The notes: generated from the letters alone by a model not told the origin. A stretch of DNA of 64,000 nt from Conchocele bisecta (GCA_029237695.1 CM055274.1:67019484-67083483); one strand, 5' to 3'. Positions 36,731 through 48,337 are shown, counted from the first letter of the stretch. A program made the numbers and translations.

Positions 36731-36780
36731 TGACGTCACTCGGTAATGTCACGTGACGTCGTCCGACGAATGTAACGTCA
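36731..36780. promoter_or_regulatory. CRE / E-box cluster
   Basis: A perfect CRE TGACGTCA (36731-36738), the palindrome TCACGTGA (36749-36756) overlapping TGACGTCG, and AACGTCA (36774-36780) fall within 50 bp. These match CREB/ATF and bHLH site consensus. No adjacent gene was identified. Confidence 0.3.
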
Positions 36781-37226
36781 AGGAATGTAGTTTTAAAATG
36801 TGGATAGACCGTGGTAGATTGTATCACAACCAATGGCCGACTCAACATGTTGCTATCAGTCACCGTGTATTTGGTCAATTCTTAGCGAGCGAGCCTGGTA
36901 AATATTTATCTGCGGACGTAGTGTGCACATTTGAAGCCCCCTCGATTCACCGCCATTATTGAACATATTGACGCTATGGTCGTCTCTTGTATAGCCACTG
37001 GAACATGACTGATGCTACATGTTGATTCAAGCACAGGTCTTGGATATCGGCTAAAGGCAACACTCGCCGTTTCCAGTTATTTATTGAAGCAGATAGCAAC
37101 AAATGATCACGAAGTCAAAGCTATACATCAGAGTTATATGTGGATATATAATCGTGTGGAATGTATTTATTGTCTTGTAAGAGCATTTGAAATAGTGTAC
37201 AATAACGGAAGACCAGTAATATAATT
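36781..37226. other. No gene seen
   Basis: Two short plus-strand open frames (36753-36962 and 37012-37224) were not recognised and have no supporting features. Confidence 0.45.
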
Positions 37227-37479
37227 GAGACAAGTCATGTGATTTTGTACCTAAGAAGATGTGCGGTTTTCATGAAAAGTATTTAGAAGATTTACGATAT
37301 TTTCCGTAAATGATGTCGGTTCGAAAGTTGATGAAATGTTCAGAGCAAATGGAATTCCGCATTTGCTGTGAAACTATCCTCAACTGTTGGCGTCATTTAC
37401 AGAAAATATTACAGTTTCTGTACATATTTTTGAAGAAGAAGTCTTCTTAGGTACACAATCACATTGCTTGTTTTATCTC
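37227..37479. mobile_element. Foldback family C element
   Basis: A 253 bp element with inverted repeats of about 90-100 bp: GAGACAAGTCATGTGATTTT at the left and its imperfect complement ending TTTTATCTC at the right. It includes TATTTTCCGTAAATGATGTC against GGCGTCATTTACAGAAAATA. It is non-coding. No clear target duplication. Confidence 0.7.
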
Positions 37480-37570
37480 ATTAGTATGTGTGCTGTTCCA
37501 TGGCGTCGGATAATTAGTTATTATTTATTGTATCACTGGATTTCATCTCTTTTCTGTGGTAAGTAGCACA

Positions 37571-37795
37571 CTTTAGTGGATTATTGATATGTATTATTTT
37601 ACCAATACGTATTGCATTAGTACTGTAGATAGAGTGAATAACTTAGTGCATTATTGATATGTATTATTTTACCAATACGTATTGCATTAGTACTGTAAAT
37701 AGAGTGAATAACTTAGTGCATTATTGATATGTATTATTTTACCAATACGTATTGCATTAGTACTGTAAATAGAGTGAATAACTTAGTGGATTATT
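37571..37795 (+). repeat. 70 bp tandem repeat, three copies
   Basis: TTATTGATATGTATTATTTT recurs at 37581, 37651 and 37721, exactly 70 bp apart and nearly identical. It is unrelated in sequence to the 70 bp satellite at 28633. Confidence 0.95.
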
Positions 37796-38987
37796 TCAGT
37801 TTTCAGTGTGTTTTCTCCTAAAAAAAGTGAATCATACGCTTTTCGTCGTTTCATTAATTGACCAATTTAATGTCAAATCAGCAAACTATGTGACAAACAC
37901 AGTTCCCAATTCAGATGGTAATATAGCGGATGGCACACATATAATGGTTTAGTTTCCATTGTATTATACTGTTGCGAAGCTTCATTTACGTCGTCCACGG
38001 CAACAGATACATGTACGTAGCTTTTCGCAAACGTATATATATTACAATAATCCACTGACTGGGCAAGTCAGAACACATAGTGATTTGGCCCACTCAGTAG
38101 GCACAAACTATTCTTTATAGGAATTAAATAAGTGTATAATTGTGTCACTATTCCACCAGTTCTAACAATTACGAGTGCCCGCTATACAGATATAATTATT
38201 TAATAATATTTATTTTACTGATATTGACTCGCGTTGGTATCCAGCTATTTCCATATGCAATTGAGGCATTCTATTTTTTAATTATGTATACTAATTAAAT
38301 GCGTCACCTGAACAAATAATATTTTCGACAGATTATAAAGTGTGATCATTGCACATATAAAAATGAATACAGAGAATAAATATCAATGTCCGTTAACATT
38401 TTAAGGAAAACCGGTCATCGCCCCTGAGATCAGTGTGGGAATTTACGTCTGATATAGAATGTATATTAATGCCAATCACTACGAGGGGTAATGGTGAATG
38501 AATGTTTTCTTTGCCAGAAAATGTCTCAGATGATATCTCTATATACAGAACAGTTTGTGCCTACTGAGTGGGCATGTACCTTTAATGTGTCAAATCTGGA
38601 AACGATTACAGATTTTGTTAATTTCAAAAATGCGACAAAACATATCCGTACGTTGTAATATGTTCATATAATTAATACTGAACTAAATAGTACAATGTAC
38701 TAAGTACAATTTAAATTACAAAATAAGAATTACGTATCGCCAATCCAAATTGTATATGATAGTTATGCTTTCTGGGGTGACAGTGTGTTATTGGGGGACT
38801 GCATACGATTTAAAATTGAGCAGGAAAATAGAAACTGGAGCACAGGCTTAATACATGTACACGCATACGACAAAGTACATTTTTAAATGCTTTTGTTTAA
38901 CAATTAAGTATTTAGAATTATTACTAGCACGAGAATATATGCCTCTTCAAACCGGACACAATCGCAGCTTACTCACCCACCTAGTTA
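37796..38987. other. No gene seen
   Basis: AT-rich DNA. GTGGATTATT..CACTGACTGGGC and GCCTACTGAGTGGGC boundaries at 38050-38100 and 38560-38575 form a weak inverted pair (CACTCAGTAGGCAC / GTGCCTACTGAGTG) about 480 bp apart, which may be the ends of an unnamed element. Confidence 0.5.
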
Positions 38988-39059
38988 CGGGAAGTAACTC
39001 TGCAGAATACTCCCGTACCGTATGGACGATACGGGAGTATTCTTCAGAGTCACTTCCCG
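38988..39059. repeat. 30 bp-stem hairpin
   Basis: Arms 38988-39017 and 39030-39059 pair with two mismatches around a 12-base loop. The outer end is CGGGAAGTAACTC and the inner end ATACTCCCGTA. Confidence 0.9.
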
Positions 39060-39768
39060 CAACCATCAGCCACCGAGAAATAGAAATACGAATGAAAGGG
39101 GTTAGTGGAATAAGGAGTCGGCCCCGTCTACCACCGGCTCCTTCGGTTGACTACCGCATCCCGTCACTGGTCACACAATGTATACATTCAGCAGCGTTTG
39201 CTTGCGCAGTCTGGTACGTGATTTCTCTCTTCACACCTTTATGAGACATTGCTTGCTGAGTGCATATATTTATATATGAATTGAACATAACTATTTTAAA
39301 ATCGTGTCTGTGTCACCCACAAAGAAGTAGGTGAATGTCACCTGAATGATACAGGGTGGCTAATGGATGAGAGACAATGTATTCACTCTGTAACCCATCA
39401 AATTAACTTACTTCACAACCCACCATCCATATTTATGGGATATTGTCTTACATCAATCGCTCACATAGCTAATATAATGTATGTTTTTAAAAATCCACGT
39501 CCAACACCACCATTATGATACCAATACCCACTCACCCACTGCATAACTGAATCGATTAGACCCATACTTTAATACAATGTAAAATCCATTATTTATTGAA
39601 ATTTGTAAATTAAATAATACTTTCCTATATACAAACGTTTTTGTTAGTTACATGTACCTAGTCATTGCGCAATTTTCAATAAGGCAATGTTTTCAAAAGT
39701 ACATACTATTTGTTATGTCTCAGTTGCCTGATAAGTGAATTACTATTAAGAACATGTATGGCCACCTG
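39060..39768. other. No gene seen; short GC-richer patch
   Basis: 39110-39180 is richer in GC (GGCCCCGTCTACCACCGGCT) inside an unsupported 129-residue open frame. The rest is AT-rich. Confidence 0.45.
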
Positions 39769-40009
39769 GGGCCCGTTTCACTAAACTTAGAACGACTAAA
39801 ATGTTCGTAAGTGCAAACTTATGATAGACTGTAAATTTCACATTAACATTTTTTTCTTGTAAACAAGTATTTGATTTACATTTATTGAGCATATACTGCA
39901 TATGCAGCCTATGCTCAATAAATGAAAATGCATCAATTGACATTTCCAGAGGATCGTAAATTTGCACTTACGAACATTTTAGTCGTACGAAGTTTAGTGA
40001 AACGGCCCC
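39769..40009. mobile_element. Foldback MITE, CWG-targeted family, independent copy
   Basis: A 241 bp copy with the same terminal inverted repeats and central hairpin, flanked by CTG at 39766-39768 and 40010-40012. It differs from the arm copies by several substitutions, so it is a separate insertion. Confidence 0.88.
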
Positions 40010-40490
40010 CTGTTGCTAGCCATGCCACATCTGCATATACACGATCTCGCCGGCTATGTGTCTTCAGCTGATAAAACGGCCCGTATGGCTTGTGTGACCA
40101 TTGTAGATCTCCAGTGTACTCTTACAGTCGGTCGCATGGAACTACTCAATGCACGTTATTAATGAGCATAAACAATGTCAAATTAACAGAATGGCGATCA
40201 GCATAGATCCAGAGTGCGCAGTCTGATCTGGGGCTACGCTGGCAGCAGACGTTAAAGCATAAGTGAATAACCGGTAGCAGGAATGGCAAACTGGTTACAA
40301 GTTATCGGCTTTTGGTTTTTAGGACATTTTGTATTTCTCTGACTTCCTACTTTATTTGAAAACAAGCATGTACATCATAGTATTTTGGACTGGAGTGAAA
40401 ACTAACACTATTGAAATCCTCCCCAACCATTGTACCATCCCTGATATGTACGAAGTATTCACCTGTAAGGTATATTTTCTCCACTGGGGC
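40010..40490. other. No gene seen; dispersed repeat piece
   Basis: 40190-40255 carries the GCGCAGTCTGATCTGGGGCT-type dispersed repeat. Confidence 0.5.
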
Positions 40491-40494
40491 CGCA

Positions 40495-40550
40495 TTTGTT
40501 TGTTTGTTTGTTTGTTTGTGAAAAAAATTTGTTTGTTTGTTTGTTCGCGT
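40495..40550 (+). repeat. (TTTG)n microsatellite
   Basis: Two TTTG runs are separated by GAAAAAAATT, directly upstream of the 45 bp array whose unit also contains TTGTTTGTG. The array could have grown from this tract; that is inference. Confidence 0.85.
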
Positions 40551-40599
40551 GATTCTTGGCGTCAGTTTGTACTTCGTATGTCATTATGTGTGATGTGTG

Positions 40600-43500
40600 C
40601 CATGTTGTTTGTGATGTGTACTGCCTATGAATGACCATTGACATTGTTGTGTTTTTGATGTATGAGAGGGTACTGCCTATGAATAGCCATTGTTTGTTTG
40701 TGATGTAGTGAGAGGGTACTGCCAATGATGACCATGTTGTGATGTTGAGAGTGACATGTGTTTGTTGATGTAGTGAGAGTACTGCCTATGAATGACCATT
40801 GTTGTTTGTGATGTGTGAGAGGGTGTACTGCTATATGAATGACCATTGTTGTTTGTGATGTTGGAGGGTACTGCCTATGAAATGACCATTGTTGTTTGTG
40901 TGTAGGAGTACTGCCTATAATGACCATTGTTTGTGATGTTGTAAGATGTATGCCTATTGAATGACCATTTGTGAGTAGTAGTGATGAGGGTACTGCCATG
41001 ATGACCATTGTTGTTTGTGATGTTTTGAGGGGTACTGCCTAGAATGACCATTGTTTGTTTGTGATGTAGTGAGAGTGTACTGCCTATGAATGACATTAAT
41101 GTTGAGTGTGATGAATGTTGAGTGTACTGCCTATGAATGACCATTGTTGTTTGTAGATGTAGTGAGATTGTACTGCCTATGAATGCCATTGTTGTTTGTG
41201 ATGTTGTGAGAGTGTACCTGTATGAATGACCATTGTTGTTTGTGATGTAGTGAGAGTGTACTGCCGTATGAATGAGATTGTCGTGTGATGTTTGTGATGA
41301 GTGAGGTACTGCTATGAATGACCATGTTGTTTGTATGTAGTGGGAGAAGTGTTACTGCCTATGAATTACCATTGTTGTTTGTGATGTTTGTGAGAGTTTG
41401 TACTGCTATGAATGACCTTGTTGTTTGTGATGTAGTGAGAGGGTACCTGCCTATGAATGACCATTTGTGTTTGTGATGTTGTGAGAGGGTACTGCCTATG
41501 AATGACCATTGTTGTTTGTGATGTTTGTGAGAGGGACTGCCTATGAATACATTGTTGTTTGTGTTGTAGTGGAGTGACTGCCTTATGAATAGCCATTGTT
41601 GTTTGTGATGTATGAGAGTGTACTGCCTATGAATGACCATTGTTGTTGTGCTGTTGTGAGAGGTACTGCCCTATGAATGACCATTTTGTTTGGTTTGTGA
41701 TTGTTTGAGATGTATCTGCCTATGAATGACCTAGTGTTTGGTTTGTGATGTAGTGAGAGGGTACTGCCTATGAATAGCCATTGTTGATTTGTGATGTAGT
41801 GAGAGGGTACTGCCTATGATACCATTGTTGTTTGTGATGTAGTGAGAGGGTACTGCCTGATGAATGACCGGATTGTTTTTGTGATGTGTGAGAGTGTACT
41901 GCTATGAATGACCATTGTTGTTTGTGATGTAGTGAGAGGGTACATGCCTATGAATGACCATTTGTTTTGTTTGTGATGTAGTGAGAGTGACTAGCCTATG
42001 AATAGCCATGTTGTTTGTGATGTTGTGGAGAGGGTACTGCTATGAATGACCAATTGTTGTTTGTGAGTGTTGTGAGAGGGTCTACTGCCTATGAATAGCC
42101 ATTGTTGTTTGTGATGTAGTGAGTACTAGCCTAGCCTGACCATGTTTTTGTTTGATGTTTGAGAGGGTTCTGCTATGAATGACCATTGTTGTTTGTGATG
42201 TAGTGAGAGTGGTAACTGCCTATGAATAAAAGCCAATTGTTGTTTGTGATGTAATGAGCCGGGTACTGCCTAATGAATGCCATTGTTTTATGATGTGTGA
42301 GAGTAGTCTGCCTATGAAATGACCATTGTTGTTTGTGATGTAGTGAGAGTGTACTGCCTAGAATGACCATTGTTTGTTTTTGGTTTGGGGGGGGGGGATT
42401 GTAAGTGAGAGGGTACTGCCTATAATTACCCTTGTGTTTGTTTGATGTAGTGAGAGGGTACTGCCTATGAATGCCATAATTGTTTGTGATGTTGTGGAGA
42501 AGGGTATGCCTTATGAATGACCATGTTGGTTTATGTGATATGTGAGAGTGTTTACTGCCTATGAAATACCATTGTTTTTTGGTGAATTAGTGAGGAGGGT
42601 ACTGCCTATGAATGACCATTGATGTTTGTGATGTTAGTGAGATGTACTGCCTAGAATGAGCCATGAATAGTTTGTTGTTTGTTTTGATGTAGTGAGAGGG
42701 TAACTGCCTATAAAAGCCATTGATGTTTTGTGATGTAGTGAGAGGGTACTGCCTATGAATACCATTGTTGATGTATGTTGTGAGAGTGTCATTGCCTATG
42801 AATGACCATTGTTGTTTGTGATGTAGTGAGAGTGTACTGCCTATGAATACCATTGTTGTTTGTGATGTAAGTGAAAGTGGTTACTGCCTATGAATGACCA
42901 TTGTTGTTTGTGATAGTGAGAGTGTACGGCCTATGAATAGCCATTGTTGTTTGTGATTTGTGAGAGGGTACTGCCTAGAATGACCATTTGTTGTTTGTGA
43001 TGTAGTGAAGGGTACTGCCATGAATAACCATTGTTGTTTGTGAATGTAGTGAGAGGGTAACTGCCTATGAATACCAATTGTTTTTGTGATGTTGTTGAAG
43101 TGTATTCCATTGAATGACCATTGTTGTTTGTGATGTAGTGCGAGTGTACTGCCTATGAATAGCATTGTTAGTTTTTGTGATGGTAAGTAGAGGGGACTGC
43201 CTATGAATAGCCAATTTGTTTGATTTGTGATGTAAAGTTAGAGGGTACTGCCTATGAATACCATTGTTGTTTGTGATGTTGTTAGAAGTGTACTGCCTAT
43301 GAATGAACCTTTGTGTTTGTGATGTAGTGAGAGGGTACTGCCTATGAATAGCCATTGTTGTTTGTGATGTAGTGAGAGGGTACTGCCTATGAATAGCCAT
43401 TGTTGTTTGTGATGTAGTGAGAGGGTACTGCCTATGAATGACCATTGTTGTTTGTGATGTTGTGAGAGTGTACTGCCTATGAATGACCATTGTTGTTTGT

Positions 43501-44165
43501 GATGTAGTGAGAGGGTACTGCCTATGAATGACCATTGTTGTTTGTGATGTAGTGAGAGTGTACTGCCTATGAATGACCATTGTTGTTTGTGATGTTGTGA
43601 GAGGGTACTGCCTATGAATAGCCATTGTTGTTTGTGATGTAGTGAGAGTGTACTGCCTATGAATGACCATTGGTGTTTGTGATGTTGTGAGAGTGTACTG
43701 CCTATGAATGACCATTGTTGTTTGTGATGTTGTGAGAGTGTACTGCCTATGAATGGCCATTGTTGTTTGTGATGTTGTGAGAGTGTACTGCCTATGAATG
43801 ACCATTGTTGTTTGTGATGTAGTGAGAGTGTACTGCCTATGAATGACCATTGTTGTTTGTGATGTTGTGAGAGTGTACTGCCTATGAATGACCATTGTTG
43901 TTTGTGATGTTGTGAGAGTGTACTGCCTATGAATGACCATTATTGTGTGTCATGTTGTGAGAGAGTACTGCCTATGAATGACCATTGTTGTTTGTGATGT
44001 TGTGAGAGTGTACTGCCTATGAATGACCATTATTGTGTGTCATGTTGTGAGAGAGTACTGCCTGTGACTGACCATTGTTGTCTGTGATGTTGTGAGAATG
44101 TACTGCCTGTGACTTACCATTATTGTTTGTGATGTTGTGATAATGTACTGCCTATGAGTGACCAT
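40600..44165 (+). repeat. 45 bp minisatellite array, about 79 units
   Basis: The unit runs TACTGCCTATGAATGACC, ATTGTTGTTTGTGATGT, then AGTGAGAGGG or TGTGAGAGTG. In 43300-43940 the copies are almost perfect and exactly 45 bp apart. In 40600-43300 they are riddled with one- to three-base indels and a stray G-run near 42378-42390. The last units (43940-44165) carry their own substitutions. Because 45 is a multiple of three, the clean part reads as a 291-residue minus-strand frame (43065-43940) of 15-residue repeats with no gene-like context. Confidence 0.95.
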
Positions 44166-44674
44166 ACCGTGGGCTTGACAGTGCTGTGTGTATGCCCCTT
44201 TAACGCCATGACAATGGGACCATCAGATCATTTCCCACCACACTCAAACGATTCTATTTAGGAACATGCAACTAACTATATACTTTCCGAACAGATATTT
44301 GAACAATTGTATATTGCATTTAGTTAAGTACATATAGTTAGATTGCATTCTAACTATTTAGCCAGGTGCTGGAGTCACTGTTTTATGCACACCCAGTCTG
44401 GGCGAAAACCCAAAAGCCCCATTTATTCAGTCCCAGCCACGTAAACAAAATATCTACCGGCGCTGTGTGTTCATGATTGCAAATTCCACAAAATGTATGC
44501 GGATTGTCCACATGCCTTAATTACAAAGTGGCCTCTGTATACCACCCACTCCACCATTACATATGGACGTCTTGGGACGCCTATTTAGAGATGTTTAGAG
44601 ATGTTTAACTGTTCTATTTTTAGTAAGTTCCAATAAGCTCCTTAGGGAAGCACATACAATACATATTATTTTTA
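44166..44674. other. No gene seen
   Basis: Single-copy DNA after the array; nothing recognisable. Confidence 0.5.
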
Positions 44675-44730
44675 TAGTCACTCTTTTTATTAACTGTTCA
44701 TGATCATTTAATAAAAAAGAGTGATTACTA
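44675..44730. repeat. Imperfect hairpin
   Basis: TAGTCACTCTTTTTATTAA pairs with TTAATAAAAAAGAGTGATTACTA across a loop of about 14 bases. Confidence 0.7.
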
Positions 44731-45628
44731 AAATCATATGTTTTATTTTTGTTTTTGTCTTTCATATCGTACAGTATAATATGGCACCTAGTGGATCTGC
44801 ACATCGCCATCCGTGTTTTCCATACATATGATAAGGCCGCCTATAAAACAATACATGTTTTCCTCCCGCGGCTCATTGTCTGATCGGCTTGGACGATAGG
44901 CACAAACAATTGTGTTTTGTCTCGAAATGCATGACTTTTGAAAATATAGTTGCGAACTGTAACTGCTTCAAGAGCTACTGTTCGCAACTATTGAAAATAA
45001 TAATTGTTGTACCCGATGATTATTGCCAGCTGATTAGTGACTAAATATAAGAAAGTGAATGGGTTTTAGGTCCCAGCAAAAGTTAAGGTCAGGTAGTGAC
45101 GTGTTCTAACCTCTACACAACAATTTATCCGTAGGAAATGGAATGAGAAAATAATATCCCTACATGCCGACCCACTGTTTATTATCTATTCCTGGACATT
45201 GTTTAATTAATCGCTTATTCATTCAGGTCATATAGACATGGCAACATGTGGTATATATAACATGACAATAATCATTACATAAAAGCTATGCATGTAGCAA
45301 ATAATATGCTAAAACAATTGTATAATTTCTATAACTATATGGGCATAGTCAAATTAAGTTACTCTAGTTTGGTGCAAGTCAGATGGAGAAAATGGATAAA
45401 TTTTTACTATTGGAGGGCATTACATCTTGAATAAGTAGGTCTCATTAAACAGAATTTCATTTTCAAATTTAAACTATATTTCTTTTTCAACGAGACCAAT
45501 GAAGCGCGCACCAATACAAATACTTCCATTGGTACAGACTGATGCATAATGGTGATTCTTCATGTGAGAGGAAGCTAGAGGACAAGTTGAAAATCTAAGT
45601 ACAGTACATATCTAAAACACGTATTAGT
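44731..45628. other. No gene seen; one dispersed palindrome
   Basis: Contains the TAGTTGCGAACTGTAACTG palindrome at 44947-44990. Otherwise AT-rich with nothing recognised. Confidence 0.55.
44947..44990. repeat. Dispersed TTCGCAACTA palindrome
   Basis: TAGTTGCGAACTGTAACTG and CTACTGTTCGCAACTA form an imperfect hairpin. The same half (AGTTGCGAACAGTAACTCTT) is at 7262 and its mirror, and a shorter hairpin is at 62285-62312. Confidence 0.7.
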
Positions 45629-45906
45629 AAATTCGTTCCCTCAATTTAACAATTCGTTCCGTCGAAATAACAATTCGTTCCCACGATATAACAATTCGTT
45701 CCCACGAATTAACAATTCGTTCCCGTGGGAATTGATTGTTAATTTGAGGGAACGAATTGATAATTTGTGGGAACGAATTATGTTAATACGTGGGAACGAA
45801 TTGTTAAATTAAGGGAACGAATTGTTATTTCGTGGGAAAGAATTGTTATTTCGTGGGAACGAATTAATGAAAAAAAGAATTCGACGTCCCCTGCGGTGCT
45901 CCGTAC
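45629..45906. mobile_element. AACGAATTG-array element, copy 1 (left end missing)
   Basis: Repeats of AATTCGTTCCCACGAATTAAC on the left half turn into the reverse complement on the right half, meeting near 45729 (CGTTCCCGTGGGAATTG). The right terminus is GACGTCCCCTGCGGTGCTCC; the matching GC-rich left terminus is absent. Same family as 46632, 54424 and 57773. Confidence 0.85.
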
Positions 45907-46032
45907 TCATCCATCAGTGTCCTCGTGTTCACGTAATGACGGCAATAACACCTTGCCGTCGTGTCGTGTACCATGGAAACGAAAAGCAACGCGAATACAC
46001 ATCTCTAAACAGGTAAACAGCTCTCCGCAGCA
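45907..46032. other. GC-richer stretch beside an X-box-like pair
   Basis: Unlike the surrounding AT-rich DNA. It includes GTACCATGGAAAC (45968-45980), a partial X-box. Short open frames here were not recognised. Confidence 0.4.
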
Positions 46033-46046
46033 GTTACCATGGCAAC
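46033..46046. promoter_or_regulatory. RFX X-box-like palindrome
   Basis: GTTACCATGGCAAC matches the consensus inverted-repeat site bound by RFX factors, which control ciliary genes in animals. A weaker second site lies 65 bp upstream. Binding and target are inference; no neighbouring gene was found in the window. Confidence 0.4.
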
Positions 46047-46595
46047 GCCCGTAATCATATTGACGGGAGGAAAATCAATATTGGCAATTCATCTTTTGTT
46101 CGATATACTTAATTACTGTCCTTTTATCAACATGTGATGACAGTAATCTGCAGCTAATTAGTCCACGTGTACAATGTGCTGTACAGTCAAACACCGCTAA
46201 CCCGGACCGATGGTGTGTACACGCAGTGTAATATATGGAATAATAATGTAGTGTATAACCATTATGACTCCCAAATATCTAACATTAAATTGTTCAAGTT
46301 AATCATTTTGTTGTTGTTGTTTTTTATTTAATTATTTTTCTTTTTTAATATTGCATTAATGAAAAAACGCATGAGCTCAGTTAAGTAATACAGGAATATT
46401 AACACTGAGCTAATCCCCTCGCTAGCAGCCTTAATACAAAAATAAAGTAATGTAACTTCACAGTGACATTGACCTAAAGTGTTCAAAAGTGTGGTGTGTG
46501 CGAAAGAAAGCAGTATCCCTCTAGGTACCGATTGTGGCCAAATATTAGTATGCATTACATAGTCACGTATTACTAATATGACTGGTATATGACAA
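46047..46595. other. No gene seen
   Basis: AT-rich; a TTG run at 46310-46322. A CAGTCAAACACCGCTAACCC block near 46184 resembles a decayed mariner-like terminus. Confidence 0.5.
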
Positions 46596-46631
46596 ACACG
46601 ACGGTTCATGCCCACGGTCTGTATCCTGCTG

Positions 46632-46748
46632 GTACAGAGCCCCGCAGTGGACATGGATTATTTGTTTATTAATTCGTTCCCACGAAATAACAATTCGTTC
46701 CGTCAATTTAACAATTCGTTCCCTCGAATTAACAATTAGTTCCCACGA
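46632..46748. mobile_element. AACGAATTG-array element, copy 2 (right end missing)
   Basis: The left terminus TACAGAGCCCCGCAGTGGAC is followed by TTTATTAATTCGTTCCC and two more units. The right half is gone. A 17 bp direct repeat CACGACGGTTCATGCCC (46596-46612 and 46745-46761) brackets the fragment. Confidence 0.8.
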
Positions 46749-46799
46749 CGGTTCATGCCCCCATATATAGTTATGCCCGCGCCACCGAATGGTGTCATA

Positions 46800-47060
46800 T
46801 AGCGTTACCGGCGTTCGTACGTACGTACGTTCCGAAACCTTAACGCTCGGGTAAATGTCGTATAATTTCTACTTAATATTTCACACGCGCATTGCTCTAA
46901 TGGTCCTCCACCGCCCTGCGATAAATCCACGATCGTTCCGCCCCTGCTAAGCCCAGGGTCAAGGTCACATACTTGGTGCATTTGAAACCTTAAGGCTCGG
47001 GTAGCAGTCTCATAATGTCTGAGTCCTTGCACGGATATGTTTGATATCGCATAGGGCATA
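46800..47060 (+). repeat. Degenerate tandem units
   Basis: GAAACCTTAACGCTCGGGTA (46834) and GAAACCTTAAGGCTCGGGTA (46985) mark two units of about 151 bp. The start has a GTACGTACGTACG run. Confidence 0.75.
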
Positions 47061-47374
47061 ATTACAACCTGAACCCCAAAATATGCTTGAAATGTAGAAA
47101 TAAATTACAATAACATTCATGTGAAGTAGATTAATACATCAATTGACCAGGTTCTGCAAGCAAACAGTGTATATGACATAAAACGCTGGACTATTTTCTT
47201 TACCATACTATTGTTGATGAATACAGTTAATTAAGTGCCGTTAAACGTATAAGTAATGTTAAAACCTGAACCCCAACCCGTGCGTAGTATTTTGTATACA
47301 TTGAGTACCTGTACATGTGTGTTGTCTAGCTAGAACAATAACATCATTATCGTTAAACTAAACAGTCTACCCTA
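47061..47374. other. No gene seen
   Basis: AT-rich; AACCTGAACCCCAA occurs twice (47067 and 47263). Confidence 0.5.
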
Positions 47375-47540
47375 TAGTCTGGGGGCAATTGCTCAGAATC
47401 CGGCACCTCATGTTATTTTTTCTTTCTTAGTGGTTTTGTATTCGTCTTCGATCTCACTTTCCGAAAAATTCGGGTGCCATTTTTTTTCGGACACTTTCAA
47501 GGTCATTTCAAGGTCATTCAAAAATCAAGGTCAAAATCCT
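47375..47540 (+). repeat. Dispersed GGGGGCAATTG repeat, copy 1
   Basis: TATAGTCTGGGGGCAATTGC, then CCGGCACCTCATGTTA, then GGGTGCCATTTTTTT and TTTCAAGGTCATT. Related copies are at 50355-50510 (same strand) and 53565-53735 (opposite). Confidence 0.7.
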
Positions 47541-48337
47541 GATATGTATGCCCTGAAACCGAGGAATTGGTTCATTTGAAGTGTCAATATCTTCGGTGGT
47601 ATGCATCACAATAATTAATCAAAACTGAAAGTCCTGAAATTCTTCGCAGTACGAGCTTGTGGAGGACACATACACTAAGAATTAATTTGCTAAAATAATT
47701 CCATTGTGTTCAATCCTGTATAAAATAGATTATAATATATGTTAATGAAGACTCAAGTGGGTGGGGGAATATTCAATATCGCCTGTATACCAAGGTAGCT
47801 CGGTAAATTATGCCGCCATTTTGCAACATCTTTGTCATCAACAAAGCAAGGTCACCGACTGAAAATGAAATGACGATAAACACGCTCGAAAGGCAACAGA
47901 AATAATAAAAATAATAATTTACAATAAACAGATAATAATAGTATTTATAAAAAAATATATTATTATTAAATTATCACAATTATATTGATAGTTCTGCGTT
48001 CGTTTTGTTCGCGTTTCTGTCCGTTTTCAGCAATGGCGGGATGCTGGATTCTACGCTAGTTACCCGATTCTACCAAAATCTACCCAAATCCACACTTAAT
48101 GTCCGTCATCACCATGAAAGCCAACTCACAGTGATATCTAAATTAGTATATATACAGTATATCTGAAGCGTTAAAATTATTTGTTTATTTCCTAATAACC
48201 CTTCTCTGTTTGCAACGCAGGGCGACTTACCGCCATAACGCAAACGCAAGAAAATGACAAAGTTGTGGGTTATGTAACGGATAGATAATTCGGGTTAATT
48301 TCCTACTGTTAAATTGCTGTATTGTATTAATAATCTG
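47541..48337. other. No gene seen
   Basis: AT-rich DNA with nothing recognisable. Confidence 0.5.

Noticed and set aside
38855..39244. 129-residue plus-strand open frame
   Set aside because: It spans a 30 bp-stem hairpin, shows no domain, and has no support for splicing or promoter.
43065..43940. 291-residue open frame as a real repetitive protein gene
   Set aside because: It is the 45 bp minisatellite read in a stop-free frame. There is no start context, no non-repeat sequence, and it breaks wherever the array has indels or a TGA variant.
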